Notes: a model not told the origin generated them from the sequence alone. 20,480 nucleotides of DNA from Candidatus Zixiibacteriota bacterium (GCA_030670005.1 DAOVCL010000012.1:1-20480), one strand, 5' to 3'; shown: positions 7,143 through 15,314, counted from the stretch's first letter. A program made the numbers and translations.

Positions 7143-7775
7143 TTAAGTCCCCTTTAGTTGGTTTTTTAATTCCGTCAACTCATCTACGGAGAGCTCTCCG
7201 GTCACTTCATCTATATCCAAATCCGAGTAGAGGAGGTCTAAGGCAAGGTCGGCTTCATCCCCGAGTTGGGAGACCAATACCCTAAGCAACTTCTCCCTCC
7301 CTTCCTCCTCCAATCCCCCTAAATCCACTCCTCTTACCATCAGTTCTGCCACCCCCTCCTCCAGATCATTCAACCCAAATGCCTGAGCCAAAGAGGTGGA
7401 GAGCCTCTCCAAATCGATGGCCGAACTTATCCCTGATAATTCCCTGTCTCCATAGGGCCTTTTAAGGTTGGAAGGAGGCAGGTTAGGAGGGAAGATTTGG
7501 GAATGGAAAAGTAGAAATGCTATAATCAAAAGGCTTAAGGCACTAGCAAGGGCAGGGACAAGGCGTAGGTGACTTCTCTTTTCCCCCTCCATCCTTCTCC
7601 TCAGATGGGGAAGATAGGAGATCCAGAAGCCGGGAGGAGGCTGAAAATCCTCCTCTTTCTTAAGGATTTTCTGCAGAGCCTCAAACTCCTGACGCTCCTT
7701 CTTCAGCCTTTCTCCCTCCAGGTGGATCCTCCCCTCCAAGTAATCTATAATCTCCTTCTGCTTACTTTTACGCAT
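7143..7775 (-). CDS. Putative membrane-anchored anti-sigma factor
   Basis: The 210-aa product has a charged, helical cytoplasmic N-terminus (about 1-65), one transmembrane helix (about 71-91, LVPALASALSLLIIAFLLF) and an acidic extracytoplasmic part (about 92-210). The PPPGFWISYLPHLRRRM segment just before the helix is a hallmark I associate with anti-sigma proteins in sigma/Spy operons. There is no HxxxCxxC zinc motif. The ATG at 7775 overlaps the sigma gene by 8 nt, so the two are translationally coupled, as is normal for sigma/anti-sigma pairs. The identity rests on topology and context. It would hold the sigma factor at the membrane until an envelope signal releases it. Confidence 0.7.
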   Translation of the reverse strand: MRKSKQKEIIDYLEGRIHLEGERLKKERQEFEALQKILKKEEDFQPPPGFWISYLPHLRRRMEGEKRSHLRLVPALASALSLLIIAFLLFHSQIFPPNLPPSNLKRPYGDRELSGISSAIDLERLSTSLAQAFGLNDLEEGVAELMVRGVDLGGLEEEGREKLLRVLVSQLGDEADLALDLLYSDLDIDEVTGELSVDELTELKNQLKGT

Positions 7776-8316
7776 AAACCTTTAACGCCTTTTGTAATTT
7801 CTTTATGGCCTGAAAATAGTTGGCCTTTATCGTCCCTTCTTTTTTACCTAAGAGCTGGGCTATCTTATGATGGGGTAATCCCTCGTAATGGTGGAGGATA
7901 AAAGCTATCCTCTGTTGAGAGGGAAGATGGTTAATGGCCTCATCAATTGCTTCCGAGAGTTGGTTCCTCTCATAGGAGAAGTCAGGAGAGTCCTTGGGCC
8001 TGGAAAGTGGCTTCGTTAGATCGCCAAAGGAGAGAAAAGATCGGAATTTCTCCCTTTTTATAAAGTTCAAGCAGAGATTGCAGGCTATCCTGTATAGCCA
8101 GGTAAAGAATGTGGACTCCCCCTTGAAGTTCTTTAGGTTTTTGTAGGCCTTGAGGAAAGTATCCTGAGAAATATCCAAAGCATCCTGATGGTTCCTCACC
8201 ATTCGCAGAGCAAGATAGTAGATTTTCTCCTTGTGTCTCTCCACAAGGAGGTTAAAAGCCCTCTCCTGGCCCTTGCGGAAGAGATCAACCAGTTCCGAGT
8301 CAGATAGCTCCTCCAT
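7768..8316 (-). CDS. ECF (RpoE-like) RNA polymerase sigma factor
   Basis: The 182-aa product has the two-domain ECF layout. Region 2 (about 8-80) includes ALDISQDTFLKAYKNLKNFKG and FTWLYRIACNLCLNFIKR. Region 4 (about 125-180) includes LPSQQRIAFILHHYEGLPHH and the helix-turn-helix IAQLLGKKEGTIKANYFQAIKKL. It would direct RNA polymerase to stress promoters under control of the next gene. The ATG at 8316 has only AAAGG directly in front and no well-spaced Shine-Dalgarno site, so it may depend on read-through from mreB, 56 bp upstream on the same strand. No autoregulatory ECF promoter was seen in that gap. Confidence 0.9.
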   Translation of the reverse strand: MEELSDSELVDLFRKGQERAFNLLVERHKEKIYYLALRMVRNHQDALDISQDTFLKAYKNLKNFKGESTFFTWLYRIACNLCLNFIKREKFRSFLSFGDLTKPLSRPKDSPDFSYERNQLSEAIDEAINHLPSQQRIAFILHHYEGLPHHKIAQLLGKKEGTIKANYFQAIKKLQKALKVYA

Positions 8317-8372
8317 CCTTTACTTAATTGGACACCGCAGAGGGTAAAATGGTTTAAGGGGAAAGGGGGGGA

Positions 8373-9398
8373 TCATCTCCTCCCTGGCCTGATGAGCATT
8401 TTAGAGTAATGGTTCAAGTTATCCAGAACCCTGCCGGCTCCCTTCACCACACAGGTTAGGGGGTCATCCACGACATTCACCGGAAGGTTAGTCTCCTGTC
8501 TTAACCTCTTGTCAAATCCTCTAATCATTGAACCCCCTCCAGTCATTACTATCCCTCTGTCCAGTATGTCTGAGGCCAGTTCCGGTGGAGTTCTCTCCAG
8601 GGCCTGCTTTACCGCCTCCACAATTGCCCCTATTGGCTCGCTTAGGGCCATTCTAATCTCCTCCGAACTTACCTTCATAGTTTTGGGGATTCCGGCGACA
8701 AGGTCCCTCCCCTTTACCTCTATTTCCATCTCCTCCGGTAAGGGGAATGCCGACCCTGTTCTGATTTTAATCCCTTCGGCTGTGGACTCTCCGATTAAGA
8801 GGTTGTAGGTTTTCTTTAGATATTGGACTATGGCACTGTCCATCTCATCTCCCCCTACCCTGATGGAGGTGCTGTTTACGATCCCGGAGAGGGCTACCAC
8901 GGCAATCTCGGATGTTCCTCCGCCCACATCGATAATCATATTTCCTGCTGGTTGCTCCACGGGCAGTCCCATCCCAATTGCCGCGGCCATCGGCTCATGG
9001 ATGAGATAAACCTCTCTTGCCTCTGACTCCGCTGCATCCCTTACCGCCCTCTCCTCCACCTCAGTGATGCCAGAGGGGACACAGATGATGATCCTGGGTC
9101 TCATAAAGAACCTGTGTTTGACCACCTTGCGGATGAAATAACGGAGAAGTTTCTCGGTGACCTCAAAATCGGCAATTACCCCATCCTTCAATGGCTTAAT
9201 GGCCTTTATCTCTTCAGGAGTTTTACCCCACATCTGCTTGGCTTCCTTGCCAATGGTTAAGACCTCATCGGTAGAAGAGTCCAAGGCCACCACTGTCGGC
9301 TCGTCTAAGACAATTCCCCTACCCTTTATATATATAAGGGTATTCGCCGTTCCCAGGTCTATACCGATATCGCTGGAAATAAAATCGAAGAATCCCAT
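8373..9398 (-). CDS. mreB: Rod shape-determining actin homolog MreB
   Basis: The 341-aa product has the actin/MreB signature in order: DIGIDLGTANTLIYIKGRGI near the N-terminus (phosphate 1), IIDVGGGTSEIAVVALSGI (phosphate 2) and IVMTGGGSMIRGFDKRL (adenosine). It polymerises under the inner membrane and positions the elongation machinery. A TTG at 9419 would extend the frame by seven codons. The ATG at 9398 is preceded by AAGGAGG with 5-nt spacing, so I use that start. A promoter at 9429-9457 fits a short 5' leader. Unusually, mreCD do not follow. Instead the ECF sigma operon lies 56 bp downstream. Confidence 0.97.
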   Translation of the reverse strand: MGFFDFISSDIGIDLGTANTLIYIKGRGIVLDEPTVVALDSSTDEVLTIGKEAKQMWGKTPEEIKAIKPLKDGVIADFEVTEKLLRYFIRKVVKHRFFMRPRIIICVPSGITEVEERAVRDAAESEAREVYLIHEPMAAAIGMGLPVEQPAGNMIIDVGGGTSEIAVVALSGIVNSTSIRVGGDEMDSAIVQYLKKTYNLLIGESTAEGIKIRTGSAFPLPEEMEIEVKGRDLVAGIPKTMKVSSEEIRMALSEPIGAIVEAVKQALERTPPELASDILDRGIVMTGGGSMIRGFDKRLRQETNLPVNVVDDPLTCVVKGAGRVLDNLNHYSKMLIRPGRR

Positions 9399-9428
9399 TC
9401 CTTCCTCCTTAGAGCTCAATTTTGCCGA

Positions 9429-9457
9429 ATATTAACATAAATTTTGTCCTCAGTCAA
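9429..9457 (-). promoter_or_regulatory. Promoter of mreB
   Basis: On the minus strand TTGACT (9457-9452), a 17-bp spacer and TAATAT (9434-9429) form a sigma-70-type promoter. The predicted start of transcription at about 9422 leaves a leader of about 24 nt that contains AAGGAGG. Confidence 0.65.
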
Positions 9458-9466
9458 CATAAATAT

Positions 9467-9495
9467 TTGACAAACTTGTCGGCTTGTCCTATATT
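9467..9495 (+). promoter_or_regulatory. Promoter of the receiver-GGDEF gene, placed for leaderless mRNA
   Basis: TTGACA (9467-9472), a 17-bp spacer and TATATT (9490-9495) match the sigma-70 consensus closely. Only 7 nt separate the -10 box from the ATG at 9503, so transcription would begin at or next to the start codon. The -35 box lies 9 bp from that of the divergent mreB promoter. Confidence 0.75.
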
Positions 9496-9502
9496 GGAAG
9501 TG

Positions 9503-10519
9503 ATGAACTATAACATCCTGATCATCTCCCACCTGGAATCCAATGTTGGACCGCTGAGGAGGATAATAGAGAGGGGAGGAAGCAAGGTTTTGATCTCCTC
9601 CCATCTGGAGGAGATATTAAAGTTGAGCGAGGAGGAGAAGGCCGATCTGATTATCATTGATGCCGATGATCCTTCCTTGGACGGCTACGGGATCTGCCAA
9701 AAACTAAAGGGGTTGGGTCTCACCCAGCCCATCCTTATCCTCTCCAGCGAGAGGGGGAAAGAGAATTTACTGAGATGGCTGAAGAGCGGAGTAGATGACT
9801 TTCTCTCCAAGGGCATCAGCCAGGATGAGCTTCTTGCTCGCATAGATACGAACATAACCCGTAGCCAGAGGATCCTGGATGCCAACCCCACCACCAAGCT
9901 TCCTGGAAATGCCTCCATTAATCGGGAGATAGACAAGAGGATAAAAAAGGGGATGACCTTCGCCGTCTGTTATGCGGATCTGGACAATTTCAAGGCTTAC
10001 AATGACAGATATAGCTATTTCAATGGAGATAAGATCATCATCTTGACCGCACATATCCTGCGCGATATAGTGAGGGACCTCTCTCCTGAGGATAATTTCA
10101 TCGGTCACATAGGTGGGGATGACTTCATCTTTATCATTCCCCCAGAGAAGGTGGATCTCGTCTGTGGGCAGATCATCAAGACATTTGACACCATTATCCC
10201 CTATCGCTACAGTGAGGAGGATAGGAAAAAAGGCTATATAATCTCCACAGACCGCAAGCACAGAGCCGGGGTCTTCCCCCTGATGAGCATATCCATTGGG
10301 GTGGTAACAAATAAGATGAGGACATTCTTTCATCCCGCCCATGTAAGCCAGATAGCCACGGAGATGAAGAACTATGTAAAGACTATGGAGGGAAGTAGAT
10401 ATGCGGTGGATAGAAGGGGCGATGATGAGGAGTTCATCTCGCGTCAGAAGGAGGCCGAGTTCGTTAGGCGCAAGTGGAGGCAGAGATGGGTAAAGAAACA
10501 CATTAAGAAGTTTAGTTAG
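9503..10519 (+). CDS. Receiver-GGDEF protein (putative diguanylate cyclase with degenerate receiver)
   Basis: Read from the ATG at 9503, the product has 338 aa. The first strand of the receiver domain (NYNILIISH) begins at once, so an upstream start is unnecessary. The receiver keeps an Asp in LIIIDADDP and the Lys in DDFLSKG, but the acidic pair after strand one is missing (ISHLES in place of a VDDE-type motif). The GGDEF domain has YADLDNFKAYNDRYSYFNGD, with the metal and guanine-contact residues present, and GHIGGDDF as the signature, with Asp in the fourth position. No RxxD inhibitory site precedes the motif. The basic C-terminus (RRKWRQRWVKKHIKKF) is unusual. c-di-GMP synthesis is likely but not certain. 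The stop overlaps the convergent gene by 4 nt. Confidence 0.85.
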   Translation: MNYNILIISHLESNVGPLRRIIERGGSKVLISSHLEEILKLSEEEKADLIIIDADDPSLDGYGICQKLKGLGLTQPILILSSERGKENLLRWLKSGVDDFLSKGISQDELLARIDTNITRSQRILDANPTTKLPGNASINREIDKRIKKGMTFAVCYADLDNFKAYNDRYSYFNGDKIIILTAHILRDIVRDLSPEDNFIGHIGGDDFIFIIPPEKVDLVCGQIIKTFDTIIPYRYSEEDRKKGYIISTDRKHRAGVFPLMSISIGVVTNKMRTFFHPAHVSQIATEMKNYVKTMEGSRYAVDRRGDDEEFISRQKEAEFVRRKWRQRWVKKHIKKFS

Positions 10520-13500
10520 AACTCTGCCCCTAAGGAGAAGTAATACTTTGGTTTGGAGACCCGAGAGAGATCTGTCCTCCAGGCAGTGTCGAACTTGAGG
10601 ATAAAAAAGCCTAAATTTGCCCTGGCCCCATAGCCAAAGCCAAGTTTGAGATCCTTTAACCTGGGGTCATCGCCCTCGGTTGTTCCCCCCTTGAATTTTC
10701 TGGCCTCATCCCAGACCCCTCCCATATCCAGAAAAAGGCTTCCCCTCACCCTCTGCAGGCTAAACTTCAAGGGCCAATGGAAGGCAAGGTAATCCAAGAA
10801 TGGATACCTGAACTCTATATTGGTCAACGCAAATTTTGTGCCGGCAAACTGGTAGTAGTTATAGCCCCGCAGAGGGAAGACCATTGAGGAGAAGTAAAAG
10901 CTTTTCACCTGGGAGAGATCACGGTGAACAACTTTCGGAGCTATCCAATTTCCCACCCCCCCCAAGAAGAACTTCTGAGCATCCTGGCCCCAGCTTCCCC
11001 CTGCTGATAGTCGGAAAGCGAAACCATACCTCTGCAGAAAATGCAGATAGCGGCGATAATCTCCCTGCAAGGTGTAAAAGCGGAGACTGTTCTTCACTCC
11101 TGGGGGGGAGAGTTCAAAGCGGAGATAGGATCTGGACCCATTGACCGGGCCGGTCAACCCCCAGAGGACATTGTCATTGGTCAACTCCACCGTGGGAAGG
11201 AGGACCCTGGTGAATGAGTCCTCATAAGGGGGGTCGTAGTAGGTTCGATCAACGGCCACTTCCATAAGCCCAAGGTCAGCGCGGGTGAACTTGCTGAAGG
11301 GGTAGCTCAAGAGGAGGTTAAATCCATATACCCGATCGGAGAAGAGCCTGTCCGATTCATCGAGATAATACTCCTTGTAGTGGAAGATACCGGCTCCATA
11401 ATGACATCGGTGGGGGAGGTAGGTATAGAAGAGGAAGAAGTTGCTCTCAGTGAGGGAGTAGTAGAGATCACTGGCCAGAAGGATGCTGTGGTTTCCCAGG
11501 ATATCGCTTATCTGAATAAAGGACTGCCCTTGCAGGCCAAAATAGGTGTCATATCCTAGGGTGGCCATAACCAGATCAGGGGTAAACTTGGTCTTATATC
11601 TTTTGGTCTTATACTCCCCGCTGGGATACCTATAGCTTGTGGTCTCTGGCTGGGCAGTGGTGGTCTCCTTTGGGGTTGGTTGAGTCTTCTCCTCTGAGGG
11701 GGGATGGAAGACATAGGTCTCCAAGCTTTCCAGCTTAAGCTCTGTCCCGCGGGAGGGGGGAGGGGTCACGGCCAAGGGTTTGGGAAGAGGCCTTTTCCCC
11801 TTTTCAGTCACAGCTCGGGCGGGTTTAAGACTCGCGGAGAGGGGCTGGGATTCCGTTAAGATGTATAGGTCCCAACCTCCTTTGCTAAAGAGGGAGACAA
11901 CGATCCTCTTCCCATCAGGGGAGATCGAGGGGGAGAAACAACCGGTGAGGAGATTGGTAAGGGGGGAGACAACCCCGGAGTCCAAGCCTACCTCATAGAG
12001 ATTATAGATGCCGTTGCGGTCGGAGACAAAGGTTATCTTTTCCCTTGTGGGAAACCAACAAGGGGAGATATCATCGGCTGGAGATCTGGTGATCCTCTCC
12101 ACTTTCTCCTCCTTGAGGCGGCAGACGAAGAGATCATATTGGCCTGAAGATGTATCAATAGAAGAGGAGTCCCTATCGGAGGAGAAGCAGATTTGTTCCC
12201 CATCAGGGGACCAGGAGGGCTCCCTGTCGTCAGCCAGATCATCTGTGAGTTTCTGCAGAGAGCCATCAGAGAGACGGAGAAGGTAGATATCCGATCGCCC
12301 GTTTTTGAGGCCGGAAAGGGCAATCAAGTTCCCCTTTGGTGACCATGAGGGAGAGAAGGCGCCATCTAAGCCCAGGTCATATTTTTTAATTATCTTTTTC
12401 CTCTCCACATTCAATAGACAGAAGGTCTCTTTGCCTTTTGATTTGGCCACAAAGCCGATCATCCTGCCATCCGGAGACCAACAGATGCCGCTGCGGAAGG
12501 AGTGGAACTCCTCTAACCCCCCGGATCTCTCCCCCTTGGCCAATCTCCCCAATATCTTCCCGCTTATGGAGGAGATGAGGTAAATATCGGTGTAGTCGCT
12601 CCGATTGGAGAAGAAGGCTATTTTGTCACCCTGGGGGGAAAAGGCGGGCTTAAGGTTTAAATAAGAGCCATCTTTGGTGTGATCTGTCAGTTGGCGGGCG
12701 ACCTCCTTTCCCTCCTTGCGACAACTAATCTCCGGCCAATATTCCTTCTTCAATTGATGAGCCCACTTCTGGTTCAACTTCTTCAGATCAATGCCTAAGG
12801 TGGCCTTCAGGGCCTTGTCCATATCCTTCTTCAGCCTGCAGTTGGAGATAAGCTCACCCACTTTCTCCCTTCCATAGGTATCGGCAATGTAGTTCATCAC
12901 CGACTGCCCCTCCTTGTAGACCAGATAACCGCCTGCCTTCTCTAGGGGTGTGATGTAATCATTGATAGTGGCATCCCTCATTATCATATCCGCCTCTGTG
13001 TCCCAGCCCTTAGATTCAAACTCAGCATATCCCTCTGCCACCCAGAGGGGAAGTTGGAAGAAGGACCCTCTGGTGAGAAGGGAGCCAATGGCCCCTCCAT
13101 AGAGCATATCGTTGGTAAAGGCATGGGTGAGCTCATGGGTAATCAGTTGCCTGAAGTCCCTCCAGGAGCCATTGAAGTGGACCACTACCCTGTTCTTGAA
13201 CTGTTCGGTAAATCCCTGAACCCCTTCCTCTAAGATCGCCGGCACCACATTTGTCTGCTGGAAGTCGCCAATGGAGTTGTAGACGATGAGGGGAACCCTT
13301 TTCTTAAGCTGATACTTAAGGTCGTAGCTTATCCTCAAGTAGGCCTCCTCTGCCGCCGAGGCGGCGAACTCAGCCAAATTCCTTCCCCCTTTGTAATAAT
13401 AGATGTCAAAATGGGGGGATTGGATATATAGCCAATGGAACTTCTTATATTGCACCTTGTTCTTGCCAAAGCCCCAGGCCTCTCCCTGGCAGATGAAGAG

Positions 13501-13548
13501 AAGGGAGAGGAGGAGCAGAAATCCGGTCTTTGCCCTGTCCCAACTCAT
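10516..13548 (-). CDS. Outer-membrane protein: M1-like metalloprotease domain + PD40 propeller + BamA-like barrel
   Basis: The 1010-aa product has a signal peptide (to about residue 25). An N-terminal peptidase-MA-like domain (about 35-270) carries HELTH at 138-142 and a downstream WVAEGYAEF supplying Glu172 as probable third zinc ligand, so the gluzincin site appears intact. Six PD40/TolB-type blades follow (about 297-565; repeats of SPDG..I.F.S...D.YL). A Pro/Thr-rich linker (about 570-650) leads to a beta-barrel-like region (about 655-1010) of alternating aromatic strands, ending in Phe, the usual signal for outer-membrane assembly. The ATG overlaps the murA stop as ATGA. Known proteins of this architecture are poorly characterised. 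A role in envelope protein processing or export is inferred. Confidence 0.9.
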   Translation of the reverse strand: MSWDRAKTGFLLLLSLLFICQGEAWGFGKNKVQYKKFHWLYIQSPHFDIYYYKGGRNLAEFAASAAEEAYLRISYDLKYQLKKRVPLIVYNSIGDFQQTNVVPAILEEGVQGFTEQFKNRVVVHFNGSWRDFRQLITHELTHAFTNDMLYGGAIGSLLTRGSFFQLPLWVAEGYAEFESKGWDTEADMIMRDATINDYITPLEKAGGYLVYKEGQSVMNYIADTYGREKVGELISNCRLKKDMDKALKATLGIDLKKLNQKWAHQLKKEYWPEISCRKEGKEVARQLTDHTKDGSYLNLKPAFSPQGDKIAFFSNRSDYTDIYLISSISGKILGRLAKGERSGGLEEFHSFRSGICWSPDGRMIGFVAKSKGKETFCLLNVERKKIIKKYDLGLDGAFSPSWSPKGNLIALSGLKNGRSDIYLLRLSDGSLQKLTDDLADDREPSWSPDGEQICFSSDRDSSSIDTSSGQYDLFVCRLKEEKVERITRSPADDISPCWFPTREKITFVSDRNGIYNLYEVGLDSGVVSPLTNLLTGCFSPSISPDGKRIVVSLFSKGGWDLYILTESQPLSASLKPARAVTEKGKRPLPKPLAVTPPPSRGTELKLESLETYVFHPPSEEKTQPTPKETTTAQPETTSYRYPSGEYKTKRYKTKFTPDLVMATLGYDTYFGLQGQSFIQISDILGNHSILLASDLYYSLTESNFFLFYTYLPHRCHYGAGIFHYKEYYLDESDRLFSDRVYGFNLLLSYPFSKFTRADLGLMEVAVDRTYYDPPYEDSFTRVLLPTVELTNDNVLWGLTGPVNGSRSYLRFELSPPGVKNSLRFYTLQGDYRRYLHFLQRYGFAFRLSAGGSWGQDAQKFFLGGVGNWIAPKVVHRDLSQVKSFYFSSMVFPLRGYNYYQFAGTKFALTNIEFRYPFLDYLAFHWPLKFSLQRVRGSLFLDMGGVWDEARKFKGGTTEGDDPRLKDLKLGFGYGARANLGFFILKFDTAWRTDLSRVSKPKYYFSLGAEF

Positions 13549-14822
13549 CTTTTCACCCCATCGGAATTGACCCTCTCTATCTTTGCCCCCAGGGTTTTAA
13601 GCTTCTCCTCCATCCTCTCATATCCCCGGTCTATATGATAAACTCTCAAGATTTCTGTGGTTCCCTCCGCCCTTAGACCGGCCAGAACCAGGCTGGCTCC
13701 AGCCCTTATATCGCTACACATAAGTGAAGCCCCCTCCAACTTCTCTCTTCCAAAGACTGTGGCCTCGTTCCCGCTAACTCTGATATCAGCCCCCAACCTG
13801 ATAAGCTCCATCACCTGAGAGAACCTCTCCTGAAAGACGGTTTCTCTGATGTAGCTTGTCCCGGAGGCCACAGCAGCTAAAGCCATAATTGACGGTTGGA
13901 GGTCAGTGGGAAATCCAGGATAGGGGTAGGTAAGGATATTGATTGGAGATAGCCGCCTTGGGCCCTGAGCAGTTATCCAGCCGTTCCCCTCTTCTGTCTT
14001 CACACTCATTCCCTCCAATTTGTGTAGAACTATCCTTAGATGATCGGCCCTGGCCCCCTCTACTTTCACCTTGCCTCCAGTAATGCTCCCTGCCATCAGA
14101 TAGGTGCCGGCCTCCAGTCTGTCCCCCATAGGGGAGTAGTCAACCGCCTCAAGCTGGCTTACCCCTTCCACTTCTATCACATTTGTGCCTGCTCCGGATA
14201 TCTTGGCCCCCATTTGATTCAAAAAGCTCGCCAGATCCACCACCTCAGGGTCAGTGGCCGCATTTATGATCTTGGTCTTACCCGAGGCAAGGCTCGCCGC
14301 CATCAAGATATTCTCTGTGCCGGTATGGGTGGGACGGTCGAAGGGGATTATCCCCCCCTTTAACCTCTGAGCCCTTGCCCTGACATAGCCATGCTCCTCC
14401 TCTATCTGGGCCCCCAGCCGGCGAAAACCTTCCAGATGAAGGTTGACGGGGCGGGGTCCAAGCACACATCCACCAGGCAGGGAAACCTGGGTCTGGCCCA
14501 ACCTGGCCAGAAGCGGGCCCATAACCAGGAAGGAGGCTCTCATTTTCCTTACCAGATCATAGGGAGCCACATAACCGCTTAGATCTTGGGCGTCTATGGT
14601 CACGATTCGCTCCTGGATAGACCTCTCCACCCTGGCTCCTAAGTTCTCCAAGACCTTGAGAATATAGGTAATGTCAGCGATATCCGGCACATTTCTTACT
14701 ATGGTCTGTCCCTTTTCGGCCAGAAGGGAAGCTGTTAGAATAGGAAGGACAGCGTTCTTGGCCCCTGCCACCCTTACCCTACCGGAGAGTTTCCTCCCTC
14801 CTTCTATTAGAAACTTGTCCAT
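13545..14822 (-). CDS. murA: UDP-N-acetylglucosamine 1-carboxyvinyltransferase MurA
   Basis: The 425-aa product has the usual length and motifs of MurA: GAKNAVLPIL near residues 20-29, the catalytic loop LPGGCVLGPRPVNLHL with Cys119, a cysteine that confers fosfomycin sensitivity in the family, and DRLEAGTYLMAG. It transfers enolpyruvate from PEP to UDP-GlcNAc in the cytoplasm, the first committed step of peptidoglycan synthesis. The C-terminus has DIRAGASLVLAGLRAEG and the terminal HIDRGYERMEEKL. The ATG at 14822 has no Shine-Dalgarno site, and a promoter -10 box ends 6 nt upstream, suggesting a leaderless mRNA. The stop codon overlaps the next gene's start, coupling MurA to an outer-membrane protein. 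Confidence 0.97.
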   Translation of the reverse strand: MDKFLIEGGRKLSGRVRVAGAKNAVLPILTASLLAEKGQTIVRNVPDIADITYILKVLENLGARVERSIQERIVTIDAQDLSGYVAPYDLVRKMRASFLVMGPLLARLGQTQVSLPGGCVLGPRPVNLHLEGFRRLGAQIEEEHGYVRARAQRLKGGIIPFDRPTHTGTENILMAASLASGKTKIINAATDPEVVDLASFLNQMGAKISGAGTNVIEVEGVSQLEAVDYSPMGDRLEAGTYLMAGSITGGKVKVEGARADHLRIVLHKLEGMSVKTEEGNGWITAQGPRRLSPINILTYPYPGFPTDLQPSIMALAAVASGTSYIRETVFQERFSQVMELIRLGADIRVSGNEATVFGREKLEGASLMCSDIRAGASLVLAGLRAEGTTEILRVYHIDRGYERMEEKLKTLGAKIERVNSDGVKR

Positions 14823-14828
14823 ACCAAT

Positions 14829-14857
14829 AAACTAAAAGGGTTTCCCCCAAAAGTCAA
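14829..14857 (-). promoter_or_regulatory. Putative murA promoter, placed for leaderless mRNA
   Basis: On the minus strand TTGACT (14857-14852), a 17-bp spacer and TAGTTT (14834-14829) precede the murA ATG by 6 nt. The intervening ATTGGT contains no ribosome-binding site. The -10 box is a weak match, so the promoter call is moderate. Confidence 0.5.
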
Positions 14858-15030
14858 GCTATTTCTAATTGAGTTATTAACTTGACACACCAATGATGTG
14901 GAAATAAGCCCCGAACTCGTGTCAATGTGATTATCAGTAGTCCAGAAAGTTTCCTATCTTGTTCTTGGCTTTGATTTACCCCCAAAATTCAAGTCGGCTA
15001 AAAGTGTCTTTCACTTCAGTGAAAAAGTCG

Positions 15031-15223
15031 TAACAGTTCACGGGAGTCAGGGGACAGGAAAAGTAGTAGAGTTTGAGACTTATGTTCAGATAGCCGAACG
15101 ATTGAATTATATCGATGTGAATCAGTTAAAGCGGGTATCGAATAAAACGGCGGAAATTGGGCGAATGCTTAGAAGTCGAAAGAATGGCCTGACTACTGAT
15201 CTCTGACCTCTGTGGACTGTTAC
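15031..15223. repeat. Inverted repeat enclosing the four-helix-bundle remnant
   Basis: The arms at 15031-15051 (starting GTAACAGTTCACGGGAGTCA) and 15203-15223 (ending GTGGACTGTTAC) match at 17 of 21 positions when one is reverse-complemented. The interval between them is 151 bp and holds the end of a decayed gene, whose stop codon lies at the edge of the right arm. Just outside the left arm is a perfect 7-bp hairpin, TTTCACT/AGTGAAA (15010-15025). Confidence 0.65.
15069..15206 (+). pseudogene. C-terminal remnant of a four-helix-bundle (23S rRNA intervening-sequence) protein
   Basis: The frame ending in TGA at 15204-15206 reads EFETYVQIAERLNYIDV and then KTAEIGRMLRSRKNGL. This matches the last third of the four-helix-bundle/IVP family (TIGR02436: E(T/I).VQI..RLGY...., then EIGRML.GL..SL). 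Full members are about 115-125 aa, but only about 45 residues remain. The N-terminal helices are gone, and the sequence upstream is the arm of an inverted repeat that reads through in frame without a start codon. Such genes are known inside 23S rRNA intervening sequences and as free-standing copies. No rRNA is visible here. The last residues (TTDL) come from the repeat arm. Confidence 0.7.
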
Positions 15224-15314
15224 TCTATGTGGGGGATTATCCAGGTAATTTTTGAAACATTCTTGCTTTTCCCCCGTCTGCGCAGGTAGCAGCCGAACTT
15301 AAACAGGAGGGAAG

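Noticed and set aside
9399..9419. TTG start for mreB at 9419
   Set aside because: The ribosome-binding site AAGGAGG lies inside this extension and is ideally spaced for the ATG at 9398.
9767..10501. 244-codon minus-strand open frame inside the receiver-GGDEF gene
   Set aside because: It is antisense to conserved receiver and GGDEF motifs and lacks a family signature or ribosome-binding site.
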